Position numbers and translations under genes: made by a program. A stretch of 64,000 nucleotides of DNA. It comes from Bacillus sp. NTK034. GTDB lineage: Bacteria > Bacillota > Bacilli > Bacillales > Cytobacillaceae. The notes under the pieces were generated by a model, which was given only the letters and a program-made list of their open reading frames with translations, searched no databases and was not told the origin of the DNA. Where the stretch lies: positions 124,001 through 188,000 of the forward strand of contig NZ_JAFKOJ010000003.1 of NCBI RefSeq assembly GCF_017303275.1. Direction: 5' to 3'. Shown piece after piece: positions 17,786 through 26,239 of this stretch. Within the stretch, counting starts at the first letter, position 1, and every line of letters starts with the position of its first letter.

Positions 17786-17914
17786 TTAATTTTCAAAGGA
17801 AAATGGATGAACACGATCATTGGAGCAATCCGGGCAAATGATCAGCATATCAAAGCTATATTCCTCTTCCTCTGTTTCCTCCCTATGCCCGCAGATTTCA
17901 CAGACCTTTGCCAA
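17786..17914 (-). CDS. 42-residue zinc-ribbon protein at the end of the formate dehydrogenase operon
   Basis: A short TTG-initiated gene behind GGGGGTG. It encodes 42 residues with two CxxC knuckles (CEIC near residue 5, CPDC near residue 31) separated by an acidic stretch, so it is a predicted zinc ribbon. It follows the HMA-like gene by 12 bases on the same strand and ends at the shared terminator, making it the last gene of the formate dehydrogenase operon. A role in metal or cofactor handling is only a guess. Confidence 0.6.
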   Translation of the reverse strand: MAKVCEICGHREETEEEEYSFDMLIICPDCSNDRVHPFSFEN

Positions 17915-17926
17915 AATAACACCCCC

Positions 17927-18142
17927 TTATTCATCACTTGATAGAATGTTATATCCGCAGTCTTTGATCGCCTGTTCAAAATCCATGAAGGAGGCAGCAT
18001 CTTCATCAAATGAGATGACTGCTTCACCACTCATGGAATTCAGCTTAATCTTCCGGACACCCCAGATATCATTCAGAGCCTTGCTTAGTTTTTCTTCATC
18101 CGCCTGATCCATGTTTTCGATAGAGATTGTTCGAGTAATCAT
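17927..18142 (-). CDS. HMA-like ferredoxin-fold protein lacking the metal-binding CxxC
   Basis: A 71-residue protein with the beta-alpha-beta-beta-alpha-beta pattern of heavy-metal-associated (HMA) domains: strand ITRTISIEN, helix EEKLSKALNDI, the phrase VRKIKLNSMSGEAVISFDED, and the closing AIKDCGYNIL. The loop that normally holds MxCxxC reads MDQADE, so copper or zinc binding by the usual site is lost. It sits 6 bases after the DUF1641 gene with GGAGAGTG as ribosome site. Its co-transcription with formate dehydrogenase suggests an assembly or regulatory role. Confidence 0.7.
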   Translation of the reverse strand: MITRTISIENMDQADEEKLSKALNDIWGVRKIKLNSMSGEAVISFDEDAASFMDFEQAIKDCGYNILSSDE

Positions 18143-18148
18143 TTCAAA

Positions 18149-18655
18149 TCACTCTCCTGTTTTATAATGACTGTGCTCTTTGCCCATTTCCCTGCCCATT
18201 CCTTTGAGAAAACCAAGCATAGAATTGATGGCCAGATTAATATCAGGATCGCGCAAGGCTTTCATAAGCCCGAGCACACCGGTCTTTTCATTCCTTTTCA
18301 TCACTTCTGCAGATTCATCAAGACCCTTAGTGACAGCACTCATCATGATATTCATCTGCTGGGGATCGAGGGAGCCAAGAAAATCGACGGTATTAAAACC
18401 GTTGCGGATGATATTGTGCATGTTGGGCTGGTTAACCTGGTCAATCGCAATGGCAGCCACTTTTTCTTTCGAATGCAGAAATCCTTGAAAAATATCAAGA
18501 ATTCCAGACTTTTGCAGCTGTCCGATAATATCGATGGCACTTGAGATGGCCTCCCGGTTCTGGCTAAGCTGCGTTAAAAGACCAGCTATATCCTGCGCTT
18601 GTTCTTCCTGGGCCGAAGGCTTAACCAGTTCAATTTGCTTGATCGCTTTCGCCAT
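18149..18655 (-). CDS. yrhD: DUF1641 protein (YrhD-like)
   Basis: A 168-residue helical cytoplasmic protein of the DUF1641 family (B. subtilis YrhD), regularly encoded directly after the formate dehydrogenase alpha subunit. Conserved regions include DIIGQLQKSGILDIFQGFL (about 42-60) and the C-terminal ALRDPDINLAINSMLGFLKG. It starts 26 bases inside the 3' end of the dehydrogenase gene (ATG with GGAGGGTATC before it), so the two are translationally coupled. Its biochemical role is unknown; by constant association it is probably a subunit or maturation factor. Confidence 0.88.
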   Translation of the reverse strand: MAKAIKQIELVKPSAQEEQAQDIAGLLTQLSQNREAISSAIDIIGQLQKSGILDIFQGFLHSKEKVAAIAIDQVNQPNMHNIIRNGFNTVDFLGSLDPQQMNIMMSAVTKGLDESAEVMKRNEKTGVLGLMKALRDPDINLAINSMLGFLKGMGREMGKEHSHYKTGE

Positions 18656-21620
18656 CGTAGATACCCTCCTTTTTCAGCATTTCCGGAATGGAGATGAAGT
18701 CGTCCTGGCTCCATTTTTTCTCTGTTTCTACGCCAATATGCGGCTGCGGGCTGCCAAACCGGAAGTTGTGGTGAGGAAGCGGTGAATCGCCGTCCCGTTC
18801 AAGCACTTCCATTTTTACCTGCATTTCCTTGTAGTTGGGCGTATGTGTAATTTTGTCATGATAGCTGCTGGTCAGCTTATTGACTGCTCCCATTCCTTCA
18901 GTAGTATGCATCGGCAAATACAGTTCTTTTCCCTTGACCTGATCTGTCACCCACACTTTTACTTTGACATGGCCATAAGGGGAGGTGAGGCGCACAAGAC
19001 TGCCGGTTTTGATATTCCGTTCGTCTGCCAGCTCAGGAGAAACCTCCAGCCATAGCTCCGGCACCTTATATGAAATGCCTTCGGATTGATAGGTCATGTT
19101 GCCTTCATGGAAATGCTCCAGAATTCTTCCGTTGTTCAAATGAAGGTCATATTCCTCTCCGGCTTCAAAAGGAGGAGTCCAATCCACGGTAATTAAGCGG
19201 GCTTTTCCATCCGGAAAATGAAACTTTTCCTTGTAAAGTAAAGGTGTATCCGTTCCATCCAGGGCAACAGGCCAAACAAGGCTTTCCCAGTTTTCAAGGC
19301 GCTTGTAGCTGACACCGGCAAACACAGGCGAAAGCTTAGCGGCTTCATCCATGATTTCACCTGGGTCTTTATAATTCCACTTTGCGCCAAGCTTGTTGGC
19401 AAGCTCCTGAAAGATGAGCCAATCCGGTTTGCTGTCACCGAGCGGCTCGAAAACTTTATTAAATCGCTGGATACGCCGCTCTGTATTCGTGAAGGTTCCG
19501 TCTTTTTCAAGGCTTGGCGCTGCCGGCAGAATCACATCCGCAAATTGGGCTGTCTTGGAAAAGAAAATATCCTGCACGACAAAGAAATCCAGTTTTTCAA
19601 AGGCTTCGTGAACATAATTGATATTCGAATCCACAAGGCCCATTTCTTCCCCAAAAAGATACATGCCCTTTACTTTTCCAGCCTGGATGGCCTCTACAAT
19701 CTGATGGTTGTTGAGACCAGGGTTTTTAGGGAGTTCGGTGCCCCAGGCTTGTTCAAAGCGGGTGCGGATTTCATCATTTTCTATTGGCTGATAACCTGGA
19801 AGCCAGGTAGGCATGGTGCCAAAATCACTCGCACCCTGGACGTTATTGTGGCCGCGCAGCGGGTAAGCTCCCGCACCAGGCTTGCCAAAATTGCCTGTAA
19901 CTAAAAGCAGGTTGCTGATCGCGGTGCTTGTATCCGTGCCTCCTAAGTGCTGCGTAACACCCATGGCCCATAAAATGCAAGTACCGTTTGCATTATGAAT
20001 CATTTCAGCAATTTTGATTAAAGTTTCCTTTGAAATCCCGGTAACTTCTTCAGCATATTCGAGTGTAAATTTTTCAAGGGACTTTTTATATTCATGCACA
20101 TGATTTACACGAGAGTAAAGAAATTCGCTGTCTTCCCAGCCCTGGTCGATAAAGTATTTTGTGACAGCGGAAAGCCATACCAGATCGGTCCCCGGCTTCG
20201 GGTGGATATGCAAATCAGCCCGCTCTGCCAAATCATTTTTTCGAAGGTCAGCTACAATCAGCTTCTGATCCGCCAATTTATGCGCCCGTTTGATTCGGGT
20301 TGCGAGAACAGGATGTGATTCTGCCGGGTTCGCACCGACAACAATGATTAAATCCGAGCTTGCGATATCCTTCATCGTACCGGAGTCACCGCCGATGCCG
20401 ACTGTGCGGATAAGACCCATGGAGGCAGGTGTCTGACAGTATCTTGAACAATTATCAATATTGTTCGTTTTAAAAATGGCTCTGGCAAGCTTTTGGAACA
20501 GATAGTTTTCCTCGTTGGAACACTTGGAAGATGCGATAAAACCGAGGGCATCCGGTCCATTCTCTTCTTTGATGTCAGTGAATTTCTCCGCAATAAGAGA
20601 TAGGGCCTCATCCCATGTGGCTTCAAAGAATTTTTCCCCTTTTCTGATTAGAGGTTTGGTGAGGCGTTCTTTGCTGTTCACAAAGCTCCAGCCGAATTTT
20701 CCTTTCACACATGTCGAAATTCCATTAACAGGAGCTTCAAGCGACGGCTGGATTTTGAGAATTTCCCTGTCTTTCGTCCAAACCTCGAAGCTGCAGCCGA
20801 CCCCGCAATACGTACAGACCGTTTTTGTCCGCTTAATACGGGCTTCCCGCATCGCTGCCTCTACATTGGAAATAGCAAATATCTCTTTATACCCAGGCTC
20901 AACTTCTTTCGTTAAATCAATCATCGGCTCAAGAAGAGGCTTTGGAATATTCGTGAGATAGCCGGCTTTGCCGAGCATCGATTTCTCCATTAATGCATTG
21001 CAGGGGCACACTGTCACACAATGCCCGCAGGATACGCAGGAGGATTCATTTATCGGCACATCATTATCCCAAATCACGCGCGGCTGCTCCCGGTCCCAGG
21101 CGATGCTTAGAACCTCGCTCACCTGCAGATCCTGGCACGCCTCCACACACAGCCCGCAAAGAATGCACTGATCCGGCTCATACCGGTAAAAGGGATTCGA
21201 AGTATCCTGAGGGTAGGGCTTTGGTTTAAATTCATACTTCTGGTGCTCAATCTTAAAATGTTCCGCTGTATTATGCACTACACAATTTCCGTTATTGTTA
21301 TCGCAAACCGTACAGTATAGCTCATGATTTTTCAAGATGCGGGACATTCCCTCAAGCTGGGCTTCCTTGGCCAGCTCTGACACAGAACTTACCTTCATAT
21401 TCGTCTCAGCCTTTGTCGCACAAGACCGCTTCAGCTCGCCATCAATCTCTACGTAGCAGGTATCGCACGTCTGAATGACGCCAACACCCAGATTAGGCTG
21501 GGAAGAACAAATCCCCGGGAGAAAATGGTTGTGTTCCCGCGCCGCTTCAAAAATCGACTGACCCGATTTTGCTTCGATTTCCTTTTCATCCAGGTAAAAA
21601 GTAAATTTTTCTCCGTCCAT
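18630..21620 (-). CDS. yrhE: formate dehydrogenase alpha subunit (molybdopterin, Cys type, YrhE-like)
   Basis: A 996-residue molybdenum/tungsten bis-MGD enzyme oxidising formate to CO2. An N-terminal NuoG-like module (1-220) holds a [2Fe-2S] ferredoxin (CDTCYVEIDGELKRSC), a His-Cys cluster (CTVCDNNNGNC) and two 4Fe-4S boxes (CILCGLCVEAC, CVSCGHCVTVCPC). Next come the 4Fe4S Mo box (CTYCGVGCSF), the catalytic domain and the molydopterin-binding C-terminal domain. The active-site ligand is Cys395 in NCSRYCQT, not selenocysteine. ATG 21620 follows AGGTGG; a six-codon upstream extension has no ribosome site. There is no separate beta/gamma subunit, so electrons presumably leave via the NuoG-like module to a soluble acceptor. 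It heads a four-gene operon. Confidence 0.93.
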   Translation of the reverse strand: MDGEKFTFYLDEKEIEAKSGQSIFEAAREHNHFLPGICSSQPNLGVGVIQTCDTCYVEIDGELKRSCATKAETNMKVSSVSELAKEAQLEGMSRILKNHELYCTVCDNNNGNCVVHNTAEHFKIEHQKYEFKPKPYPQDTSNPFYRYEPDQCILCGLCVEACQDLQVSEVLSIAWDREQPRVIWDNDVPINESSCVSCGHCVTVCPCNALMEKSMLGKAGYLTNIPKPLLEPMIDLTKEVEPGYKEIFAISNVEAAMREARIKRTKTVCTYCGVGCSFEVWTKDREILKIQPSLEAPVNGISTCVKGKFGWSFVNSKERLTKPLIRKGEKFFEATWDEALSLIAEKFTDIKEENGPDALGFIASSKCSNEENYLFQKLARAIFKTNNIDNCSRYCQTPASMGLIRTVGIGGDSGTMKDIASSDLIIVVGANPAESHPVLATRIKRAHKLADQKLIVADLRKNDLAERADLHIHPKPGTDLVWLSAVTKYFIDQGWEDSEFLYSRVNHVHEYKKSLEKFTLEYAEEVTGISKETLIKIAEMIHNANGTCILWAMGVTQHLGGTDTSTAISNLLLVTGNFGKPGAGAYPLRGHNNVQGASDFGTMPTWLPGYQPIENDEIRTRFEQAWGTELPKNPGLNNHQIVEAIQAGKVKGMYLFGEEMGLVDSNINYVHEAFEKLDFFVVQDIFFSKTAQFADVILPAAPSLEKDGTFTNTERRIQRFNKVFEPLGDSKPDWLIFQELANKLGAKWNYKDPGEIMDEAAKLSPVFAGVSYKRLENWESLVWPVALDGTDTPLLYKEKFHFPDGKARLITVDWTPPFEAGEEYDLHLNNGRILEHFHEGNMTYQSEGISYKVPELWLEVSPELADERNIKTGSLVRLTSPYGHVKVKVWVTDQVKGKELYLPMHTTEGMGAVNKLTSSYHDKITHTPNYKEMQVKMEVLERDGDSPLPHHNFRFGSPQPHIGVETEKKWSQDDFISIPEMLKKEGIYDGESDQAN

Positions 21621-21739
21621 TCTGCACCACCTATTCATTCGTACTATTTAAAAAGTATTTGTTAAAAGTGGGAAATGTATTACAAAATGGCCGGAATTGG
21701 CAGGGGAATGCTCAGGACGAAAGTGGGTGCTATGGATTC

Positions 21740-21924
21740 AAGTCATAGGTGGATTATGGAGCCCAAAAATGGAGAAGAGAGGAGAAAATGGTCTTCATAG
21801 AGGAGTCATGAAGCCCAAAAATGGAGAGGCGAGGAGAAAACGGTCGCCATAGAGGGGGCATGAAGCCCAAAATCAAGAGGATGCGGAGAAAACGGTCGCC
21901 ATAAAGGAGTCATGAAGCCCAAAG
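21740..21924. repeat. 52-bp tandem repeat array A
   Basis: AGCCC recurs at 21761, 21813, 21865 and 21917, exactly 52 bases apart, giving three full units and partial ends. The units share AAATGGAGAG, GGAGAAAACGGTCGCCAT and CATGAAGCCC. The array is noncoding and lies upstream of the formate dehydrogenase gene. Arrays B (40.5 kb) and C (60.2 kb) have the same period. Confidence 0.9.
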
Positions 21925-21958
21925 CAGAACAAAACTAAAACAGTGAGATTTTCATTTT

Positions 21959-22375
21959 TTAGCTATTAATCATTAGTTCTTTCAGGGCTTGGGCATTTTC
22001 TTTGTCTAAGGTTCCTAATGCATTTTTTTCTCTGTGAAAAATCTCTGCAGATCCATCTTTCTTGCTGAACCATATGGAGTACTCAGTCAATCTCTCTGGA
22101 ATATCTCTGTCATAAGTAAAGAATAAAGTGGCTATCACATCTTCTTTTTCAGCCATTTGGGGCTTTATGTCTGCCTCCCATTCAATTCTTGAGATTATGT
22201 TTCTTAAGGATTTAATCTTTTCTTTATCAGTTATAATCAACTCTTTTTCACTATTTTCTTCTGAGATGTCAACTCTAGTCAGCTGATTCAGGTCAAATTC
22301 ATATGCTGCATCTTTTGAACATCCGATTAAAAGTGAGATGGTAATAATAGATAAAATAATAGGATTTTGTTTCAT
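21959..22375 (-). CDS. small lipoprotein, function unknown
   Basis: A 138-residue exported lipoprotein. The first 18 residues form a lipoprotein signal (LSIITISLLIGC) with the lipobox Cys at about residue 19. The mature part is charged, with alternating strands around IATLFFTYDRDIPERLTEYSIWF. I do not recognise the family. ATG 22375 is chosen over an upstream ATG because CGGAGG stands eight bases ahead. It is monocistronic, between array A and the candidate RNA. Confidence 0.7.
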   Translation of the reverse strand: MKQNPIILSIITISLLIGCSKDAAYEFDLNQLTRVDISEENSEKELIITDKEKIKSLRNIISRIEWEADIKPQMAEKEDVIATLFFTYDRDIPERLTEYSIWFSKKDGSAEIFHREKNALGTLDKENAQALKELMINS

Positions 22376-22482
22376 TAATAATCCTCCGATTGGTTGGCTG
22401 GTGTAAAATATATTCAACAATAATTATTCAACCCCTTTTTTAAAATTTGTTTTTCGTACAATAAAAAGACTGAGCATGCCCA

Positions 22483-22511
22483 TTGAAAAATACGCCAGCA
22501 TCCGTTAATAT
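22483..22511 (+). promoter_or_regulatory. sigma-A promoter for the candidate RNA
   Basis: TTGAAA (22483-22488), a 17-base spacer, then TAATAT (22506-22511). A start near 22518 would put the whole structured region and its terminator in one short transcript. Confidence 0.55.
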
Positions 22512-22517
22512 ATAAAT

Positions 22518-22754
22518 ACAAGCTGCATTGTTCGTAATCATAATAAAGTTTTAACCTTTAAGCTGTAACAGGGAGTTTTACATTGAAACGGGAATGACAG
22601 GCCTCCGTCTATATGACAAGGAGGACAGGCAGGAATGTTTCTGCGAACACCCACTTTGAGGAGTGGTGGTTTAAAACTTTCTTATCCTTATTTACGGCAA
22701 TGGCGGCTGTACATACGTAAATTAAACCAGTTCCCAGGAGGAGCTGGTTTTTTT
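22518..22754 (+). ncRNA. candidate structured RNA (riboswitch-like leader or small RNA)
   Basis: About 235 bases without a protein reading but with dense pairing. A long closing stem AAAGTTTTAACC with GGTTTAAAACTTT (about 22544-22555 and 22668-22680) encloses hairpins CCTCCGTC/GAC-AA-GGAGG, GAAAC/GTTTC, GCAG/CTGC and CCACT/AGTGG. After it come ATTTACG/CGTAAAT and a clear terminator. The rod with a large internal bubble recalls 6S RNA in outline, but I cannot match its sequence to a known 6S. It matches no riboswitch consensus I know. The terminator lies 63 bases before a small zinc-ribbon gene, so it could be a cis-acting attenuator of that gene or a free RNA. Confidence 0.55.
22724..22754 (+). 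terminator. intrinsic terminator ending the candidate RNA
   Basis: An 11-bp stem AAACCAGTTCC / GGAGCTGGTTT with one G-U pair and a 5-base loop, followed by TTTT. Confidence 0.92.
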
Positions 22755-22817
22755 GCGTTTAGAAATCAAAATTCTGGTTAAACCAAGATAAACGACACAT
22801 TAACAGGAGATGTAATA

Positions 22818-22958
22818 ATGAAAGAGATTACGGAAATGAGATACTGCGAAGTCTGCGGAAAAGAAACTGTCCACATCGCCAGGGAGGATGCACTGGAGAT
22901 TGAATACATCTGCAAGGAATGCAATCATGAAGAAGACATCATTAAATCCTTTTTCTAA
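22818..22958 (+). CDS. 46-residue zinc-ribbon protein
   Basis: A short gene with AGGAGATG as ribosome site, encoding 46 residues. Two knuckles, CEVC (near residue 10) and CKEC (near residue 33), make a predicted zinc ribbon; the space between is rich in Glu and Ile. It resembles in size and pattern the 42-residue protein at the end of the formate dehydrogenase operon but is not a close copy. It lies directly after the structured RNA and its terminator and before the sigma-A promoter of the next gene. Function unknown. Confidence 0.65.
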   Translation: MKEITEMRYCEVCGKETVHIAREDALEIEYICKECNHEEDIIKSFF

Positions 22959-22972
22959 AACCCCGGTATATT

Positions 22973-23024
22973 TTGACACCATCAGTAAGACGTGCTAAAA
23001 TAAAATTATCTCGAATTAAAGATA
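22973..23024 (+). promoter_or_regulatory. sigma-A promoter with MhqR-type operator
   Basis: TTGACA (22973-22978), 17-base spacer, TAAAAT (22996-23001). Immediately downstream, at the expected transcription start, is TATCTCGAATTAAAGATA (23007-23024). It is close to the B. subtilis MhqR box TATCTCGAATTCGAGATA, and the gene behind it is of the type MhqR controls. Confidence 0.8.
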
Positions 23025-23063
23025 TTTTATTTTAAGATAAATTAAAACGGGGAGGAAGTACAA

Positions 23064-24041
23064 TTGAATCAACTAAAAGGTATTCACCATGTTACAGCTA
23101 TTACAAGCAGTGCTGAGAAAAATTATGAGTTTTTCACTTATACATTAGGCATGCGTTTAGTAAAGAAGACGGTAAATCAGGATGACATTCAAACGTATCA
23201 CTTATTTTTTGCAGATGACAAAGGAAGTCCGGGAACAGATATGACATTTTTTGATTTTCCCGGTATTCCGCAGGGATCTCACGGTACGGATGAAATTTCG
23301 AAAACGTCATTCCGGGTTCCGACAGATGAAGCACTCGATTATTGGGTAAAGCGGTTTGACCGTTTAGAGGTTCCACATACCGGGATCAAGGAGCAGTTCG
23401 GCAAGAAAACACTGTCATTCTCAGATTTCGATGATCAAAAATACCAATTGATCTCGGATGAAACCAATAGGGGAATACCATCAGGCACACCCTGGCAGAA
23501 AGGGCCCATTCCGCTTGAATACGCGATCACTGGTCTCGGGCCGCTTTTTGTAAGGGTAGCTCAATTTGATTATTTTAAGGAAATGATGGAAAAGGTGCTG
23601 CACTTTAAGGAAATTGCTAACGAAGGAGATTTCCATTTATTCGAAGTGGGTGAAGGAGGAAATGGAGCACAGGTGGTAGTGGAATATAACCCGTCGCTTC
23701 CTCAGGCACGCCAGGGGTATGGAACAGTCCATCACGCAGCATTCCGCGTAGAAGATAAGTCTGTTCTCGAAGAATGGGATCAGCATTTGAGAGGCTTTGG
23801 TTTCCAGACATCAGGATTTGTAGATCGCTTCTTCTTCGGTTCTTTATATTCCCGGGTTGCTCCGCAGATTTTATTTGAATTCGCGACGGATGGTCCTGGA
23901 TTCATGGGTGACGAGCCTTATGAAACACTTGGGGAAAAACTCTCACTCCCGCCATTCCTGGAGCCAAAAAGGGAGCAAATTGAAAGCTATGTCCGCCCGA
24001 TCGATACAGTAAGAAGCACAAAGGATCTTGTAAAAGAATAA
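23064..24041 (+). CDS. ring-cleaving (VOC) dioxygenase, MhqA/MhqO-like
   Basis: A 325-residue protein of two vicinal-oxygen-chelate modules, the fold of extradiol dioxygenases. The metal-binding residues sit in LKGIHHVTAITS (His near 8), GTVHHAAFRVED (His near 220) and PQILFEFATDGPG (Glu near 275). Close relatives MhqA and MhqO of B. subtilis remove quinones and hydroquinones and belong to the MhqR regulon. The TTG start follows GGGGAGGAAG. The MhqR-like operator upstream supports induction by quinone-type electrophiles. It is monocistronic with a strong terminator. Confidence 0.9.
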   Translation: MNQLKGIHHVTAITSSAEKNYEFFTYTLGMRLVKKTVNQDDIQTYHLFFADDKGSPGTDMTFFDFPGIPQGSHGTDEISKTSFRVPTDEALDYWVKRFDRLEVPHTGIKEQFGKKTLSFSDFDDQKYQLISDETNRGIPSGTPWQKGPIPLEYAITGLGPLFVRVAQFDYFKEMMEKVLHFKEIANEGDFHLFEVGEGGNGAQVVVEYNPSLPQARQGYGTVHHAAFRVEDKSVLEEWDQHLRGFGFQTSGFVDRFFFGSLYSRVAPQILFEFATDGPGFMGDEPYETLGEKLSLPPFLEPKREQIESYVRPIDTVRSTKDLVKE

Positions 24042-24050
24042 CAAAGTCAT

Positions 24051-24102
24051 AGGCACCTGTATTCCACTGCTTTAACGCAGTGGAGGACAGGTGCCTTTTT
24101 TT
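24051..24102 (+). terminator. intrinsic terminator with two-part stem
   Basis: AGGCACCTGT pairs with ACAGGTGCCT and, inside it, CCACTGC with GCAGTGG; followed by seven T. Confidence 0.95.
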
Positions 24103-24147
24103 AGCGTATAATGGAGGGTATTCTTTAGAAAATAGGAGCAGAGGGCA

Positions 24148-25386
24148 GTGGAGAAACATAACAGCAAATACAGGTGGCTTGTCTTTGGCGCGGTCTTATT
24201 TACATACTTCTTAATCGTGAGCCAAAGAACAGCTCCTGGCTTAATTACTGATCAATTAATGAAGGAATTCGGTGTGACAGCTGCGGCCATTGGGCTCCTG
24301 ACGAGCATCCAATTTTTCGCCTATGCCAGCCTGCAGGTTCCCATTGGAATATTATCCGACCGTTTTGGCCCTAATGTATTTTTAATCGCCGGAACCCTTC
24401 TAAACGGAATCGGCACTTTATTATTCAGCTTTGCTGCAAATGAATACATCCTTTTCGCGGCAAGAATGCTAGTCGGAATAGGTGATGCGACGATCTGGAT
24501 TAATGTTGTCATCATTTTAGGCAGATGGTTTAAGGTAAATGAATTTGTAAAATTACTTGGTTTTGCGGGCATGTCCGGGAGCTTTGGATTTTTGCTCGCG
24601 ACTGTGCCATTTTCCATTTGGATTTCCATTTGGGGCTGGCGCATTCCGTTTTTGGCGGTGGGCATTATTTTGACAATCCTCGCCATATTGCTGTATTTCA
24701 TTTTAATTTTGCAGCCTTCCCGGATGGGAATCGAACCTAAGAAATCAAAAGGTAAGAAGGAGCCAGCAGAGAAAACAGCCAACATATTAAAGAGAATTTT
24801 TTCTGACCGTCAGGCATGGGCCACGTTTTTGTGTCATTTTGGCGTGGTTGGCACTTATGTTGGCTTCATCGGTTCATGGGCAGTGCCATATGGAATGGAA
24901 ATGTATGATCTGACCCGTTCTGAATCCAGTCAGCTAGTTATGATTGGACTGATTGGGGCAATCATCGGTGCTCCGTTAATGAGCTTCATATCAGGACGGA
25001 TGGGAAGCATCAAACGCCCTTATCTTTTTGCCCACATAATTGTCGTACTGGGTTGGGCAGTATTTCTTTTATTCCAGGGCAAACCTCCATATCCGCTCGT
25101 GATTGTCCTTTTCCTGATCATGGGTTATGGGAATGGGGCAAGTACGCTGACGTTCGCGATTGTCAGAAAATCATTTGACATCCGGGATGTGGGTGTCGTT
25201 TCAGGTTTCGCCAACACTGGAGGCTTTCTGAGCGCAGTTTTGCTGCCATTTATTTTCGGAAAAGTTTTGGATACATTTGAAGCAGGATACCAGTATGGAT
25301 TTATTATTCCGGTCATCTTTTCATTGATTGGACTGATGGGCGCAGGGTTAATAAAGGAAAAAGGACGCCAATTAGCTAAAGGATAA
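24148..25386 (+). CDS. MFS transporter
   Basis: A 412-residue major facilitator with 12 membrane segments. The loop 2-3 signature appears as VPIGILSDRFGP and the central loop is basic (KKSKGKKEPAEK, about 195-206). The opening segment YFLIVSQRTAPGLITDQLMKEF and general layout resemble the anion:cation symporter / nitrate-type branch rather than drug pumps. The substrate is unknown. The GTG start at 24148 has AGGAG nine bases ahead. It stands alone between the VOC dioxygenase terminator and another VOC gene. Confidence 0.82.
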   Translation: MEKHNSKYRWLVFGAVLFTYFLIVSQRTAPGLITDQLMKEFGVTAAAIGLLTSIQFFAYASLQVPIGILSDRFGPNVFLIAGTLLNGIGTLLFSFAANEYILFAARMLVGIGDATIWINVVIILGRWFKVNEFVKLLGFAGMSGSFGFLLATVPFSIWISIWGWRIPFLAVGIILTILAILLYFILILQPSRMGIEPKKSKGKKEPAEKTANILKRIFSDRQAWATFLCHFGVVGTYVGFIGSWAVPYGMEMYDLTRSESSQLVMIGLIGAIIGAPLMSFISGRMGSIKRPYLFAHIIVVLGWAVFLLFQGKPPYPLVIVLFLIMGYGNGASTLTFAIVRKSFDIRDVGVVSGFANTGGFLSAVLLPFIFGKVLDTFEAGYQYGFIIPVIFSLIGLMGAGLIKEKGRQLAKG

Positions 25387-25532
25387 TATTTAGAGGGCAA
25401 ATTGTGACAGATACTGATAGTTTATATCAACATTCGCTGTATAGTGCTTATTTAACTATCATGGTAGGAATCTGCAAATAGTTTGTTGAATAATTCTGTG
25501 AAGAGCACATGATCTCGGAGGAGGTATTAGAT

Positions 25533-25970
25533 ATGAAGATCAATAGAATTGATCATGTGAGTATAAACGTAAATGATCTTTCAGAGGCTAAAGCGTTTTT
25601 TCTTGATTTAGGACTTGAAGTACAAGCGGAATGGGAATTGGATGGAGAACAGTTGGACAGAATAGTTGGGCTTAATGATGTTAAAACGGCATGTGTTGGA
25701 TTAGGGATGCCGGATGGTCAGGCATGGATAGAGTTAGTCAAATTTTATACGCCGTCAGATAAAAGAGATATTCAGCAACCTTTTGCAAATACGCTGGGTA
25801 TCCGGCATATTTGCTTTGCTGTTGAAGATATCGAAGCTATTGTTGCAAAATTGAAAAAGAAGGGCACGGAAATCTTTAGCGAGATACAGCAATATGAAGA
25901 AAGTTATAAGTTATGCTACATTCGTGGTCCAGAGGGAATTATTTTAGAGTTGGCGGAGAAAATTAAATAA
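25533..25970 (+). CDS. VOC family protein (glyoxalase/bleomycin-resistance fold)
   Basis: A 145-residue single-chain VOC protein. The N-terminal module opens with INRIDHVSINVNDLSEAK and the second carries GIRHICFAVEDIEA and IRGPEGIILELAE, with the usual His and Glu metal positions. Members include glyoxalases, dioxygenases and antibiotic-binding proteins, so the reaction cannot be named. ATG 25533 follows GGAGGAGG; an upstream ATG in frame has no ribosome site. Confidence 0.82.
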   Translation: MKINRIDHVSINVNDLSEAKAFFLDLGLEVQAEWELDGEQLDRIVGLNDVKTACVGLGMPDGQAWIELVKFYTPSDKRDIQQPFANTLGIRHICFAVEDIEAIVAKLKKKGTEIFSEIQQYEESYKLCYIRGPEGIILELAEKIK

Positions 25971-26108
25971 ACAGACGATATGCTGGCATATATAGAGAAA
26001 CAATATCTCTTATCTTAACACGCTGAAATTTCAGACTGTACGGCTGTCTTTTTATAGACAGCCGTTCTGTTTCCTTGTTGGACAAACGGGGGCATTAGCT
26101 GAAAAAAA

Positions 26109-26138
26109 AGGGGAACCTCGACTAATGATGGTTCCCCT
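26109..26138 (-). terminator. intrinsic terminator on the - strand
   Basis: A 9-bp perfect stem AGGGGAACC/GGTTCCCCT. On the - strand it is followed by eight T (26109-26102). It lies about 130 bases beyond the M14 gene, so the M14 transcript may carry a long structured 3' tail, or a separate short - strand RNA ends here. Confidence 0.75.
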
Positions 26139-26239
26139 AATTTATTACTTAAAAATCAACATTTAAATTTAATAGAGCCATTAAAAAAGAAGCCAATGGC
26201 TATACTGCTGTCTTTGAAGGAAAGCTGAAACAACCCAGA

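Noticed and set aside
22518-22754. Call of 6S RNA
   Set aside because: The rod-and-bubble outline is suggestive, but I could not match conserved sequence of a known 6S RNA, and extra hairpins follow. Left as unidentified structured RNA.
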